Positions 34,901 to 45,508 of a stretch of DNA of 60,596 nucleotides are shown in pieces (within the stretch, counting starts at the first letter, position 1; every line of letters begins with the position of its first letter). The translations under genes were made by a program, and so were the position numbers. This DNA is from a virus. The notes below the pieces were generated by a model that searched no databases, was not told where the DNA came from, and saw nothing but the letters and a program-made list of their open reading frames with translations. The stretch is from positions 1 through 60,596 of IMG/VR virus record IMGVR_UViG_3300009183_000103; one strand, 5' to 3'.

Positions 34901-37900
34901 CGCTAGTGACTAATACTAGATATCCAGGATCAAGAGGATCTGTGTCTATGTAATATAATTCAGTATCAGTGGTCACACTCTGATCATACTCACCTAGTTT
35001 AAAATTAGGCTGTGGATCTTCTGCATTTAATCCGCTCAGATCAAATTGTTCAGTGATAGCATTGACAGCAAAAATTTTATTGACGTATGCGATCATTTCA
35101 TCAACAGCACGGAGCCTGTCTATAAACATGCTTTGTCTTGGTCGGACGCTGATACCATAACGATCAGCAGTACTGAGTGTTGGATCAGGTACAGTCCTAC
35201 CTGATTGATCAAGACCAGATAAGCTGTCGATTAATTTATTAACTATTTTGGCAGGTATTTGATTCGCTGGGTTGCCTTTCTGTACCAATTCGTATTCGCT
35301 ATGGATGATATCAGTATTGATCGTCAATTGATGATCTAAGTGCATGATTGTATTATCAGCACTTAGGTACTCGCTGACATTATAGAATGCGATCGCGTCG
35401 CTGCGAATCATCGCAGCGAATCCGATATCCTGATTCTTAGGATTTAAAATATAGTCTTGGACAGCACTAACAGGTATATTCCTACTAGGGTCATTGGGAT
35501 CGACAGTGGTTTTATCTTTAACCCAATAGTAATAACGATTGGTAATAATACCAGTAACTGGATCAACAAATATTTCTTCTACGTAGGCACTGTCATCAGC
35601 ATATTTGGGCACGCCACTGCCTGTATATTGACTAGGAACCACATTGCTTTGAACCCATTCTAACACTTCGATCGTTGATCCTGGAAATAGTTGTCCCCAA
35701 TACAGTGAACGATAAGTTAAGGTATCTTGTTCGTAGTCTATATATCGGACACTGCTGAGATTCCACCACACTTTACCAATCTGTAGGTCTCCCCAATAGA
35801 CACTTTGATTAATATCTGCTTTGGGATTGAATCCTCTATTATAGATAGCAGGATCATATTCTGTCTTGAAAGAAATTTCCTGTTCAGCTTGTCCTAAGAT
35901 GCGACCTTTAGCAGGATCAATAAACTGTAGATCATACTTGATTAAATTAGTAGTATTATCATATAAGAATGCACGTGTAAGACTGTCGATGTCTACTTTA
36001 TCTCGTTGCCAACGGATCAACTGCCATCCTCGTGTCATTGTTGGATTAGAAAATATATAAACAGTTCCCGATCTCTCTGGAGCTCCATCGACTGTGGAAG
36101 CCGGAGCACTGACTGTGATATATGTTCCTTCAATATCTAAACTGTAACCAAACCCGGCACCCGGAATAAGATCATCGGGGTTAAGTTGCTGTGCATAAGC
36201 GTAACGTCCCGGATGTTCAACTTCATTACGTGGATCGTCATATAATTCGTAGATATAAACACTACCACTACCTTGAATACTGTCATATAATCTTGTAGTA
36301 GATTGGTCTAATGTAGTGCCTTTTGGTGTTGTGGTTACGTCAAACGTAGTGAAATCTTTGGTAGTGCCGCGGGCACTACCAATTACTAACATATAAGCAT
36401 TAGCAGCCAATTTAACCTTATTACCAAAATATTCCCCCGGAAGGCCAAACGGATTGACGATGATCTGCATGAATGCAAATATGATCAAATCAGCATCGGC
36501 ATACACACCTGGGCTGTTAGGTTGATTAGCGCCTGACAGGATACGTAGCAAGTTTTTAGCTACTGTACTGTCGGAGTCAAATCTCAATGTTCCTGCACTA
36601 TTGCTTGCTGTAATACCTAGTAGATTAGCATCATTGACATCTTTAACAAAACTATCTAAGCTGGCTCTTAACTGTGCAGTGGTTGTTGTACCATTGACAC
36701 TGACAACATTACCTGATGACCAACTAAACACATTAGCATTGTCGTTATAGTCACCAACTGTGATATATCTACTACCTGTCACGGGCGTATCAACTAACAC
36801 CGTTACATTAGCTACACCAGTAGAGGATACAGTCTGTGTGATATAATCGCCTATATTGGCTCGGACATTGGCACTTAATGTTATAATATTACCAACAGTA
36901 GCAGGCATCCAACGACCACTAACAGTGATCTCAAAGTTGTCTAAGCGTATCTTGTCGCCTGGCATAAACACTGGATTTATTGTATAGCCAGTGTTGGTAC
37001 CATATAGTCGACCTCTATTATGGAATTTCCATACAGCACCTGAGTTATATTCTGTACCATTGTCATAGTTAGGTGCGCCAATATAGATCGCACAGTTGTT
37101 TGAACAGATCGTCAGGCTGGTACCAAATGCCGCATTTGATTGGATAGCTTTTAATCCACCACTTAAACTATCTACACCAATTAATCGTTCTAGTAGTGCG
37201 AACTGATTAACTTCAATATATAACACGCGACCAATCGGGGGTGGAGTGATAAAACGTATCCTATTACTGCTTACTATGATATAGTTGTTTACTTCAACAT
37301 TATCTAACAAGACCTTATAAACTAATGCTATGGAATTTTGTGTGATATAATCCTGACCACCAGATCCTGGGACGGCATCTATTACTGTGTTAAACGCTTC
37401 AATCACTCGATCGTATACGTAAACAGCTCCTGCACCAATTTTAAGTTCGCCGCCGGAGCCAACGATATTATCATTGGGTGTGCCAACTGCTAGTTGTGCG
37501 CCATCAAAACTGCTTGACAATGCAAAGCCAAATTGTGCTCCAATGTTGCTGGTTGGTAATGTTAATGTTTTTAACCATTGGTAATAAGGTTTTTGTTTAA
37601 TGCTAATAGTACCAGTATCAAGTTTTTGCGGGTTTGCGATATTACCATTATTAACAAAATTAATTGTGGTTCCATTTAGATAATAATCAATGTTTGGAAT
37701 AAATGTTTTAGTTCCTGTTGTAATTAACAACGAGCTAGGGTCGCCCACAGGACCAGTAACCGCCGGAGTAAATGATGTAACGGAAATATTACTGGTTACC
37801 GCATAGCTATTTGAAGTTAACGGATAAGCTGCCACATTAGACAAGAAGCTGCCGGTGGTAATACTGATATCGGTTGAATACACCGTTGTTACATTGCCAA

Positions 37901-40900
37901 CAGTTATGCTTAAATTAGGTGCATAAACAAAATTAGTTAAATTATCAACCTGATAGGTGCTGGCATTCTCAACCCAGGTAATCCTAGCAGTAGCACCAGT
38001 TATCGCCTGTGTAATTATATCACCAACGTTGGCTGTGGTACCTAATGCTGAACTCAGTGTCAGTGTATATAAACTGTTAATAGATGTGATCTGTTCTTCA
38101 ACAGGGATAAATCTATTCAATCCGTAGACATGCACATTACCTGATGATACAGCAGCATTACCGGGAGCCCCGACATATAACCAATCGCCTGTTTGACTGA
38201 ATGCTAGGCTGTAGCCAAATTTTCCTTCTGAACCTATGTTGCCTACTAAAATTTGACTGCGATTAAAGGCTGTGGCAAATTCTGATTTATTGTAGATATA
38301 AACATAACCAACATTACCATAACTTGCAGGTGCGCCAACAGCTAATACGCTGTTTGATGCTGGATCAATACCTATTTCTACTGCATGACCAAATGCATGA
38401 GTGTTTGCGCTCAATGGACTGATGCTGAAGCTTTCTTGGAACACTCCAGCATAATCTCTTAGGAACGTATTAACTATGCCAACGTTGCTATTAGCGTTGG
38501 GGCTACCAGTAACAACTATCAGTCCATCGGCGGACATCTTAACGCTAGAGCCGTAACCATCGTTGGTCGCATATTCACCTATGTTTTTGGTTAGCTGTTG
38601 ATCTACTGTCCACGGTGCTTGTTTTTCATAGACTTTCCAGGTATTAGTAGGGCTATAAGGTTGTCCTTGAACTGGTGTTGTTTCTGCATCATCATCGATC
38701 CAGATCTTGTCACCCACTTTCCATCCATTTGGTGGATTTAATAGTCCATAGATACGTGCATCTTCCATGTATAGAAAACGCATACTATCCATGCGGAATA
38801 ATATACCTTGACCCTCTTCTGTGGTTAGATTTGATAGATTAGCTGGATCACCTGCATAGTCTACTAGTATGCTAGTTTGACTAACAACTTTGAATACTTG
38901 ATAAAATCCATTGAATCCATCAATGAAGTCTTTGACAAGGAACACGCTACCAACTACAAACTTATGTGGTTTTTCTGTGGTAAATGTCACACGATTGTTT
39001 AATGAGTTTGCGATACCGATAACAAAATTATTAGTTTCTGTTACGCGATAAACGTTCCAATCTTGGCTAAAGTCTTTAGCACACCATATGATATATCCAC
39101 TACCCATGTTGGCAATTTGTCCATCTAGATCAACATAATTAGCGAGATCGTAGATAGTTGTATCTATATCATCAATGTTAACGTATCCTGCTGTAGGTAT
39201 ATCATTGTCATAATCACTAGATGCTGATCGATTGAGAGCAATATTACCCGTATAGATTCCATCTGATTTGTACAGTTGTGATTTATTAAATACCGTAATG
39301 CCGTCTGCCAGATTATTATCTGCTTCACCTACGAATTGTGCAATACTTGGATTAACACCAAACGCACTTTCATTTAACGGAATTTCTATAAATGGATTAG
39401 TATCTAATGCGCCATACTCGCCAACACGCATAGCCCATTCTTCATAGAAGTTGATATCACTGCTTAGATTATTAAACGTTGCTTTGAGCATCTGATTAAC
39501 AGCATTAGCAGTGCCTTTCTGTGCGATGAACCCTTTGTAGAATTCTATCTGTGTAGTTTCAGTTACACCGAGATCGCTGAGATATCGTCTAGGTTTAAAC
39601 CCAATTAGTGCATGGCTATAATTTATCTGATCTTGATCTTTAACCTTAGCATATGAATCATAATATCCTTGGCTCTGCACTGCTAGCGTTGAGAAATTTG
39701 ATAGCAGTCCTTTTTGTATCTGATTTTGGTCAATCTGTTGCCAGTATTGGAATTCAAATGTGTTGCTAGCCACTACATCTTGTAATGCTGTATAATATTG
39801 ACTCTTATATTTTACTAGGTCGCCTTTGAGATAATCTTTACCTTGTCTCCAATCATTGACAACTCCATTGAAGTATACAAAACCTGGAGCAGTGAGACTA
39901 CCATCCCAGGCGCCAGTTTTTTGACCAATTAGTTTTAATCTATATTGTCTATTGCCGCTTTCTGGTTGATAGATAACATCATTAAACACCGTAGTGTTGT
40001 CAAAGATTAGTGCGTGTTCATACTGGACTAAATCTACTTCTACATAGGCGATCACTGATGCAGCATCTGTTAAGGATAATTTGAAACTGCTAGGTGTTCT
40101 AAGAACACTATAGTTATTATTCCTAACTAGATTAAAGTTTTGGTCTAAGACTTTGCTACCATATTGGCTGTCATCCAGACCATCGGTGATAGCACCTATT
40201 GTTATAGCATTTAATGTTTCTGCTACCGGACTTAATACGATAATACTGCCAGAACGCCATCCTTGCTGTGCCCAGTATAAAAATTCTTTTACTGATAGTT
40301 TCCAGTTGCGCATTTCATTTAGCTGAGAATCCATATCAGTAAATGTCCAACCTTGCGATATTAGATAACGCTCATAGCCAACTAAGAAATCTGCAACCTG
40401 TTGCTGAGTGATAAATTCGTATCCATATGGAATATTAAGTTTTAGAGATTGATAATTATTATAAATTACCGCACTGCTGTTTAATACTGTAATCTTATAG
40501 GCGTTGCTATTGACTACACTAGGAATGATAGTAAAGAAACTATTGAATAGATCATATCCTCTGACAGTCCAACCATTATTAGTTTTCTCAACAATAACTG
40601 CACTATAGATTAATTTGTCTACAGGAATAGGATTTTCGTTTAAGAAAATACTATAGTTTTCGTTAGGTAACAAGATGCTGTCATTGGTGCTAGTAGGGCT
40701 AACTTGTTCTGCTAGAATCTCCAGATATTTTTGATCAGTAAATCCAGCTGCTTTATAGGCTAGATTAACTTGATATTTTTTTAACAACGGTAAGATATAC
40801 GTTGAAGGACTTATACCCTGGCTGATTAGATAATCCGCTATCCAATTGATATAACCAGCACCTCTATATATCGTTCCAGCTGTAGTATCACCGTTAAAAT

Positions 40901-43900
40901 TAATCGAATCTTGAGTAAGATGGTGATTATTAATGCGTGTTAGGTATTGTTCAGATCCTGTTATATTGCCTGCTGAATCTTCGTCAAGGGTATATAATAA
41001 ATTGATATAGGTATAGTTATAGGTGTCAATCAATGATCCAAAATATTTCGCTGGTTTACTTAGAGCCAATGCCTGTTGAACAGCATAAGGAAACTCACTG
41101 CTCAATCGCCAAGCAAATTCTGTAGGACCGTATTGTCCTATTGACCAAGCGCCAGCCGCACGTTTGCTATTAAAGGATCTTGTCAATACCTGATTTGGTG
41201 CTAGTAGATTACCATTTTCATCTACAGGAATAACTGTTGACAATCCTGGACGAGCATAATTAGTATCTATACCTGCGCGATCACCGTAACGGATCAGACC
41301 TGCTTCTAGATCGTCCCATAGGAGTTTATTGCCGCCAGTGTATGGTCCCGGACCATAGAATCCTTCCCACCAGTCTGGTTTAGCTGCAAACCCTAACATT
41401 TCCCACGGCATGATATGTGGGCGGAATGTATCATAGAAGTATTGATAACAAGCACGCCAGCTACCTTGTAGTTGTTCGCCATTGATTACATCTGTGCTGC
41501 CTGCGTAGTTCCAAGTAAATGGGTCATTGGGGTCAAATGTGTCGTTGGTGCTGAAATCTAATTTATTATTACCGATCCAGTTTAAGAAGTAGATAGATAT
41601 CAGCTGATTAATATCACCTATTAGATAATCGCTGGTGCGGAACTTACCAGGTACCACAGTAAAGATATCACCAAACGTACCAATCAATGATAATTTAATA
41701 TTATTGTAGATACGTAGTTCTAATTCAAGCAAGAAGTCATCGCGGAAGTCGCCAAACGCCGGAGTAATACTACCGTCATGACCCTGGATTACTGTAGTTG
41801 GTGTCCTATAGGTATCATCTAAGAATGTTTTAGGAACAAAGCTAGGCCATAATCCTAACTTAGTTGGTGTTTCTGGAATATAGTTACCATCGGTATTGCT
41901 ATATTCTACTATCTTGATAATATCATCAACTTCGAGACCAATTTGAAAATCTATAGATGGAGTGGTGCTATTGAATGTATAGTCAACGCCTTTAACTAAC
42001 TGCACACCATTGCGATAAACTAAAACTGCTTGATTGCTGAGTTCTGTATCATTAAATATATTTGTTATTTCATAGTTGGTCTTTAATGGATCAAATACTA
42101 AAAATCCATCTACACCAGCCTGTTGGCTCACGATAGTTTTTAACGGACCATATGGTACCATATCGCTGTAGAACCATGGAAAATTTTTATTCTTAACAGA
42201 ATTAATTTTAGTTAAAATTAAATCAACACTGGATACAGGATCTGTTGGATCAATACCAGTTAGCGTTGTGCTAAGTTCAAGGAACTTGTTCTTAAATTTA
42301 GTATATTCTTGCTGTGCGTAACGTAGGCTGTTGACAAAGTTTGCTGTCTTATCTATCAAAAATAGACTCGCATAAGGAGTTGGACTGCTATGCTGTAATA
42401 TAGTTCCGCCCTGTTGTTTGATATCAATGTCACGTAGATTACTCTGTGCTAGGATATTACCGTCAAGGATAGTGCTGTTCTGACCTAAGGCTATTAAATG
42501 GTTTCGCAGTTGTCCTAGTGTCAGGGTATTAATGTCAGCGTTCTGAGCATTTAAATCTAAGTTCTGTGGTACTTGATAGAAACCAAGTTTACTAATCTCT
42601 AAACTGTAGACCAGTATGTCAATCTGATCTCCAACAGTTAATGTAGTAGATAGAGTAACGGCATTGTTGGCTAATGTCCATTGTGTTGGTTGTATATACT
42701 GGAAGTTTTGGAATACTTTAGTATAAGGTATTGTGGACTCTACTTCAGGAACAACGTCGATGGTAAATGGATTATTAGTACCATCATAAACATAACTGAT
42801 CTGTTGATATTGCTTGCTATGTTCAGGTACAGTTAACCAAGTATTTTTAGGTTGTAGTATTTCAGCATTGATTATTTTTTGTAAGTATCCAAGATTAATC
42901 AATACATCTGACAGAATAGTGTCAGATTCACTTGCATAGCTAAACGTATCAGTGTTGAAATAATTTTGGAAATTAATATCGCCCTGAGTTTGGAAATTTT
43001 TATAGCTTAGATAGAAGTCTGTAACAGGATTATTGTTACTGTCGTAGATCGTAGGTATGATACCTCTCGACAAGACTGGATCAGCAGTGCCGCTAGTAGC
43101 TCTGACATAACCAAATAATTGTGTACCGGTAAATGTACTTCTGGTATAGGTAGAAAAACTCTTGCCCGTAGGATCTAACACATCAAACAGTGGTGGTTGT
43201 TGTAGTGCTGTTTTAGCCTGGCTTTCGTTCCAGGTAACACCATCATACCACCATTGGCTGCCTTTGTATTTGCCTAGTTTAACTACTGTAGTAGAGTAAG
43301 ATATGATATCTCCGTCTTCAGCTAAGGTCAATTCAATATGCTTGTCGCCTGTTGGCAAGCCTTGATCATCGACTTCATACTGGACTAAATTTAACACATA
43401 GATTTTATTACGAACCAATGGGTCATTATCAACTCCAAATATCACACGCATACCGTCAAACAATGTTATACCAAATGCTGTTGGATACGTTTTACCTTGT
43501 AGTTCAGTAAAGGCGTTCTGCGTGTCAGTATCTAAGATATCGATTGGTGCAAGACCAATGCGACCTTCGTTGATTAATTGCAGATCACAGTCAAACTGCA
43601 CGATAGGTCTCTGTGCTCGACTGGTTTGATCAAATACTGGTGTTACTTGATTATAATTTGCAGTAGCCAGTAGAACATCAATGTGGAACCAACGATTATT
43701 ACGTGACCAAGCATTGCGATCAATACTGCCGCGATTGATAGTGATGTAGTCAGGGAATATATCAGTTGGGTAATTTAATATTAATTCGTCGTTATATAAT
43801 TCCGGAGTGATCAGCTCATCAACAGGCACTAATCTAATACCACCATTGAATTGGTTAGTATCGCCAACTTGTTCAACATAGAACTGACGATTTTGATAGT

Positions 43901-45497
43901 AAGCAGGTGATACATCATCCCCAAACTGTACTTTTAATCCTGATGTAAATTCAACTCCATTGGGGCTAGTATAATTTAGTTGTCCTAGAATGTCTGTGTC
44001 AATATCGATAGTCCAGGCATTATATTCTACTATCTTAGTATTTGTATAGATATCGCTGCGGATTCCGTCTTGTATCCATAGATTATTCAATTGACAACTG
44101 ATCAATGGTACTTGTTTAAGGAATCCGTCGTAGTCTTTATAGTATTCTTTATTAGCATTAGCGACACCAAATCGTATATAGACTTTTTCATCAAAGTTGA
44201 CCGCTTGTTCAAATATTATTCGAACCACCGGATCTGGTGATCCGTCTGCATTAGTGATTCCAGCATTAACATACACCACGCGGAATACCCCATAGCGTTC
44301 TGCTTCTGGAACCACATAGCCGGCATTAAATCCCGGAGCATTGAATGTATATGTTCCTGACGCTGTGGTAGTAAGATTAGCACTGAGTGTTACATTAGCA
44401 TTTGCTGAGTCAACACTAATAATAGTAGTTCCGCTAGGAATGCCTGTACCAGATACTTCTAAATTAGCTATCAACTTAGCTGCAGAACTTAATGTGATAA
44501 CGTTTGTTCCAGATGTTCCAGAGACTGCTGTTGGAGTTGATACAACGACATTACCATAGGTCCATGCTTCTTCACCAACGTTGGTCGCTTGTTGGACATT
44601 GACGAATACTAGGTGTTTGCCGTTAAGCTGACCTGTAATACCACCATACTGTGGATAATTATTTAAAAATGTTGACAGTAATTGATTATTAAAACTGCTG
44701 AATGGCAATGTATTAAATGGAGTAGCATAGTCTACTGAATAGACCACCGGCATAGCGATAAATCTATCCTGTGCTGTTGCTGACGGCACACGGAATGTCA
44801 CCGTGCCGCTGTCTATTCCGTTATTTTCTACTCCCAACACGTCTCGACTGCTCAGAGTAGGAGTCGCAGATACTACCCCGTCGACCCCCAATTCCGTTTG
44901 TATCCAAAACGGATATCCTGGTTGATCTACTACAAATCTATAAACTCCACCGCGAGCTAGAATAATACTATTGTCAATCACACCATTATTGGTATATATG
45001 TAACGACCATTGGCAGCATCACGTGTTACTACGTAGGTAATGTCTAAGTCTAACCCATTAGTTGAAACTTCCACAGGATTAGGACCGCCAGGCAACCAAT
45101 AGTATTGACTAAAGTTAACGAACTTATCAAAGCTGACATGCGGATCAAATGTATAATATTCTTGTTCGAATAGACGACTATGATCTGTAGTGATACCACC
45201 GTAGTAACTGATCTTATCTAAGAGATCAACATAGGTAGCAAAGAATGTGATATTCAGTTGATTGTCTTTGATGACCACACTAGGTTCAAGTTGATAGTTT
45301 TGACGATCAGCAGTAGATTCTAAAACATAGCTATCGGTACTCTTGTAAGTAGGTGCAAATCTACGACCAATATATCCATACAAGGTTGTAAAATTTGGAT
45401 CTGATACCAGCTGATCCATAGTCGCTGACAGGAATTTCTGATTCGTATCGGATCTAAAGGTAGTTGGTAAAAAATTATAGGTTTTTCTTTCAGCCAT
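31935..45497 (-). CDS. Giant baseplate-proximal virion protein with FG-GAP propeller (4520 aa)
   Basis: 4,520 residues without interruption, directly after gp6 and so in the gene position of the gp7-type wedge. The N-terminus (YNFLPTTFRSDTNQKFLSAT, NFSQYYWLPGGPNP) resembles proteins of marine T4-like phages annotated as virion structural. Residues about 2305-3152 hold seven FG-GAP-like repeats ([FY]G...SxD...[VI][GT][AS]P), the first at 2314 and the last at 3115, implying a seven-bladed propeller with large insertions. Near the C-terminus are GANYQTPPSVTI and GSGYTTTPAVII beta motifs. There is no signal peptide. Probably a baseplate spoke and receptor-contacting arm (inference). Confidence 0.85.
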   Translation of the reverse strand: MAERKTYNFLPTTFRSDTNQKFLSATMDQLVSDPNFTTLYGYIGRRFAPTYKSTDSYVLESTADRQNYQLEPSVVIKDNQLNITFFATYVDLLDKISYYGGITTDHSRLFEQEYYTFDPHVSFDKFVNFSQYYWLPGGPNPVEVSTNGLDLDITYVVTRDAANGRYIYTNNGVIDNSIILARGGVYRFVVDQPGYPFWIQTELGVDGVVSATPTLSSRDVLGVENNGIDSGTVTFRVPSATAQDRFIAMPVVYSVDYATPFNTLPFSSFNNQLLSTFLNNYPQYGGITGQLNGKHLVFVNVQQATNVGEEAWTYGNVVVSTPTAVSGTSGTNVITLSSAAKLIANLEVSGTGIPSGTTIISVDSANANVTLSANLTTTASGTYTFNAPGFNAGYVVPEAERYGVFRVVYVNAGITNADGSPDPVVRIIFEQAVNFDEKVYIRFGVANANKEYYKDYDGFLKQVPLISCQLNNLWIQDGIRSDIYTNTKIVEYNAWTIDIDTDILGQLNYTSPNGVEFTSGLKVQFGDDVSPAYYQNRQFYVEQVGDTNQFNGGIRLVPVDELITPELYNDELILNYPTDIFPDYITINRGSIDRNAWSRNNRWFHIDVLLATANYNQVTPVFDQTSRAQRPIVQFDCDLQLINEGRIGLAPIDILDTDTQNAFTELQGKTYPTAFGITLFDGMRVIFGVDNDPLVRNKIYVLNLVQYEVDDQGLPTGDKHIELTLAEDGDIISYSTTVVKLGKYKGSQWWYDGVTWNESQAKTALQQPPLFDVLDPTGKSFSTYTRSTFTGTQLFGYVRATSGTADPVLSRGIIPTIYDSNNNPVTDFYLSYKNFQTQGDINFQNYFNTDTFSYASESDTILSDVLINLGYLQKIINAEILQPKNTWLTVPEHSKQYQQISYVYDGTNNPFTIDVVPEVESTIPYTKVFQNFQYIQPTQWTLANNAVTLSTTLTVGDQIDILVYSLEISKLGFYQVPQNLDLNAQNADINTLTLGQLRNHLIALGQNSTILDGNILAQSNLRDIDIKQQGGTILQHSSPTPYASLFLIDKTANFVNSLRYAQQEYTKFKNKFLELSTTLTGIDPTDPVSSVDLILTKINSVKNKNFPWFYSDMVPYGPLKTIVSQQAGVDGFLVFDPLKTNYEITNIFNDTELSNQAVLVYRNGVQLVKGVDYTFNSTTPSIDFQIGLEVDDIIKIVEYSNTDGNYIPETPTKLGLWPSFVPKTFLDDTYRTPTTVIQGHDGSITPAFGDFRDDFLLELELRIYNNIKLSLIGTFGDIFTVVPGKFRTSDYLIGDINQLISIYFLNWIGNNKLDFSTNDTFDPNDPFTWNYAGSTDVINGEQLQGSWRACYQYFYDTFRPHIMPWEMLGFAAKPDWWEGFYGPGPYTGGNKLLWDDLEAGLIRYGDRAGIDTNYARPGLSTVIPVDENGNLLAPNQVLTRSFNSKRAAGAWSIGQYGPTEFAWRLSSEFPYAVQQALALSKPAKYFGSLIDTYNYTYINLLYTLDEDSAGNITGSEQYLTRINNHHLTQDSINFNGDTTAGTIYRGAGYINWIADYLISQGISPSTYILPLLKKYQVNLAYKAAGFTDQKYLEILAEQVSPTSTNDSILLPNENYSIFLNENPIPVDKLIYSAVIVEKTNNGWTVRGYDLFNSFFTIIPSVVNSNAYKITVLNSSAVIYNNYQSLKLNIPYGYEFITQQQVADFLVGYERYLISQGWTFTDMDSQLNEMRNWKLSVKEFLYWAQQGWRSGSIIVLSPVAETLNAITIGAITDGLDDSQYGSKVLDQNFNLVRNNNYSVLRTPSSFKLSLTDAASVIAYVEVDLVQYEHALIFDNTTVFNDVIYQPESGNRQYRLKLIGQKTGAWDGSLTAPGFVYFNGVVNDWRQGKDYLKGDLVKYKSQYYTALQDVVASNTFEFQYWQQIDQNQIQKGLLSNFSTLAVQSQGYYDSYAKVKDQDQINYSHALIGFKPRRYLSDLGVTETTQIEFYKGFIAQKGTANAVNQMLKATFNNLSSDINFYEEWAMRVGEYGALDTNPFIEIPLNESAFGVNPSIAQFVGEADNNLADGITVFNKSQLYKSDGIYTGNIALNRSASSDYDNDIPTAGYVNIDDIDTTIYDLANYVDLDGQIANMGSGYIIWCAKDFSQDWNVYRVTETNNFVIGIANSLNNRVTFTTEKPHKFVVGSVFLVKDFIDGFNGFYQVFKVVSQTSILVDYAGDPANLSNLTTEEGQGILFRMDSMRFLYMEDARIYGLLNPPNGWKVGDKIWIDDDAETTPVQGQPYSPTNTWKVYEKQAPWTVDQQLTKNIGEYATNDGYGSSVKMSADGLIVVTGSPNANSNVGIVNTFLRDYAGVFQESFSISPLSANTHAFGHAVEIGIDPASNSVLAVGAPASYGNVGYVYIYNKSEFATAFNRSQILVGNIGSEGKFGYSLAFSQTGDWLYVGAPGNAAVSSGNVHVYGLNRFIPVEEQITSINSLYTLTLSSALGTTANVGDIITQAITGATARITWVENASTYQVDNLTNFVYAPNLSITVGNVTTVYSTDISITTGSFLSNVAAYPLTSNSYAVTSNISVTSFTPAVTGPVGDPSSLLITTGTKTFIPNIDYYLNGTTINFVNNGNIANPQKLDTGTISIKQKPYYQWLKTLTLPTSNIGAQFGFALSSSFDGAQLAVGTPNDNIVGSGGELKIGAGAVYVYDRVIEAFNTVIDAVPGSGGQDYITQNSIALVYKVLLDNVEVNNYIIVSSNRIRFITPPPIGRVLYIEVNQFALLERLIGVDSLSGGLKAIQSNAAFGTSLTICSNNCAIYIGAPNYDNGTEYNSGAVWKFHNRGRLYGTNTGYTINPVFMPGDKIRLDNFEITVSGRWMPATVGNIITLSANVRANIGDYITQTVSSTGVANVTVLVDTPVTGSRYITVGDYNDNANVFSWSSGNVVSVNGTTTTAQLRASLDSFVKDVNDANLLGITASNSAGTLRFDSDSTVAKNLLRILSGANQPNSPGVYADADLIIFAFMQIIVNPFGLPGEYFGNKVKLAANAYMLVIGSARGTTKDFTTFDVTTTPKGTTLDQSTTRLYDSIQGSGSVYIYELYDDPRNEVEHPGRYAYAQQLNPDDLIPGAGFGYSLDIEGTYITVSAPASTVDGAPERSGTVYIFSNPTMTRGWQLIRWQRDKVDIDSLTRAFLYDNTTNLIKYDLQFIDPAKGRILGQAEQEISFKTEYDPAIYNRGFNPKADINQSVYWGDLQIGKVWWNLSSVRYIDYEQDTLTYRSLYWGQLFPGSTIEVLEWVQSNVVPSQYTGSGVPKYADDSAYVEEIFVDPVTGIITNRYYYWVKDKTTVDPNDPSRNIPVSAVQDYILNPKNQDIGFAAMIRSDAIAFYNVSEYLSADNTIMHLDHQLTINTDIIHSEYELVQKGNPANQIPAKIVNKLIDSLSGLDQSGRTVPDPTLSTADRYGISVRPRQSMFIDRLRAVDEMIAYVNKIFAVNAITEQFDLSGLNAEDPQPNFKLGEYDQSVTTDTELYYIDTDPLDPGYLVLVTSDTTQNGLWVLYELTVDKAWSIARVQSYKTNQYWIYIDWYADGYSSATKPDFSVATTNDALKLQATEGIIIYISNATGAGTWQLVVVQNDGSLQVVGIQNGTIQLSTSLGDFAGNGLGFGNQDFDSNRFDQNPNDEIRAIVSTLNDTIFTNTLQGEFNNLFFILINYLLTEQNYVDWLFKSSFISVTHKLRSLAQYPSYVVDNQTYYEDYIDEIKPYRTKIREYLINYTGDDVFEGSITDFDLPAYYDTSTGYGIFRSPSGENPYVEEDSATWQTFPYNQWYANRNLIVSSIQISSPGANYQTPPSVTITSVDGNGSGATAVATIDGNIGAITAITLTNAGSGYTTTPAVIINGSNTSRANAYAVMKSPFARSFDTKIKFDRISYDTTVTRWASNTTYTAGQIVSYAFPDGNVMIRKAYTVNSNITTGSSFIPNNYTEYTANLFTNANDRIIGYYEPTDVMPAIDVISIPLTLANSATNTNTIYVFNAPTLIPGMYITGNEITGNVPSCYVANVVADVTIMINSRGTIVGNIANGSSVISGIVGNISPALESSPKPGRFINNLYAKGEYVSGIGIPFEASVETNSWFAHSINLDAQSTVTANLVPFSYGGIPIKVTQVTLSVNINLTTDDTITATYNSLDQLVPGIDYPALPVQGADFTLSPLYGRRYDIASYDAVQYSTDGIALLSTRSVDVAMYSLFSQLSLGTAPQDIVTYGGAFVDPVNSHAPEELVPGRTYDTLDMRIYTQIDGNANVVAYRIFDNMTDEASYLRISTANTTILTQTLYLTDANIYVADSSGLSSPSTLYARPGAIFINGERITFYTKTVYTPALWTANTMYAVGSAITYDGVDFLTTGNVYASTFSYANVSVLPGRHVLGQLRRGTQGTGAYFTHSAGENVIDAGQNQIIPNTILGNTTVGNLLYNANVFYNAGTGTALDGTGMGGSTTPATLFLKQFPIVNGIIPGVPNELITEDAINTINTEGNVAIYTEE
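31979..31986 (-). promoter_or_regulatory. T4-late-type motif GATAAATA inside the 3' end of the giant gene
   Basis: This minus-strand GATAAATA lies 46 bases before the ATG at 31932 of the 769-residue fibre gene. Predicted +1 is at about 31973, giving a leader of about 41 bases that contains the GAGGAA SD. It could give the fibre gene its own late transcript. Confidence 0.5.
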
Positions 45498-45508
45498 TAT
45501 GTTCCCAA

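Noticed and set aside
31935-45497. Possibility that the giant frame is an assembly artefact joining several genes
   Set aside because: The frame is continuous, its composition is uniform, it holds coherent domains in order, and it starts and ends next to expected neighbours.
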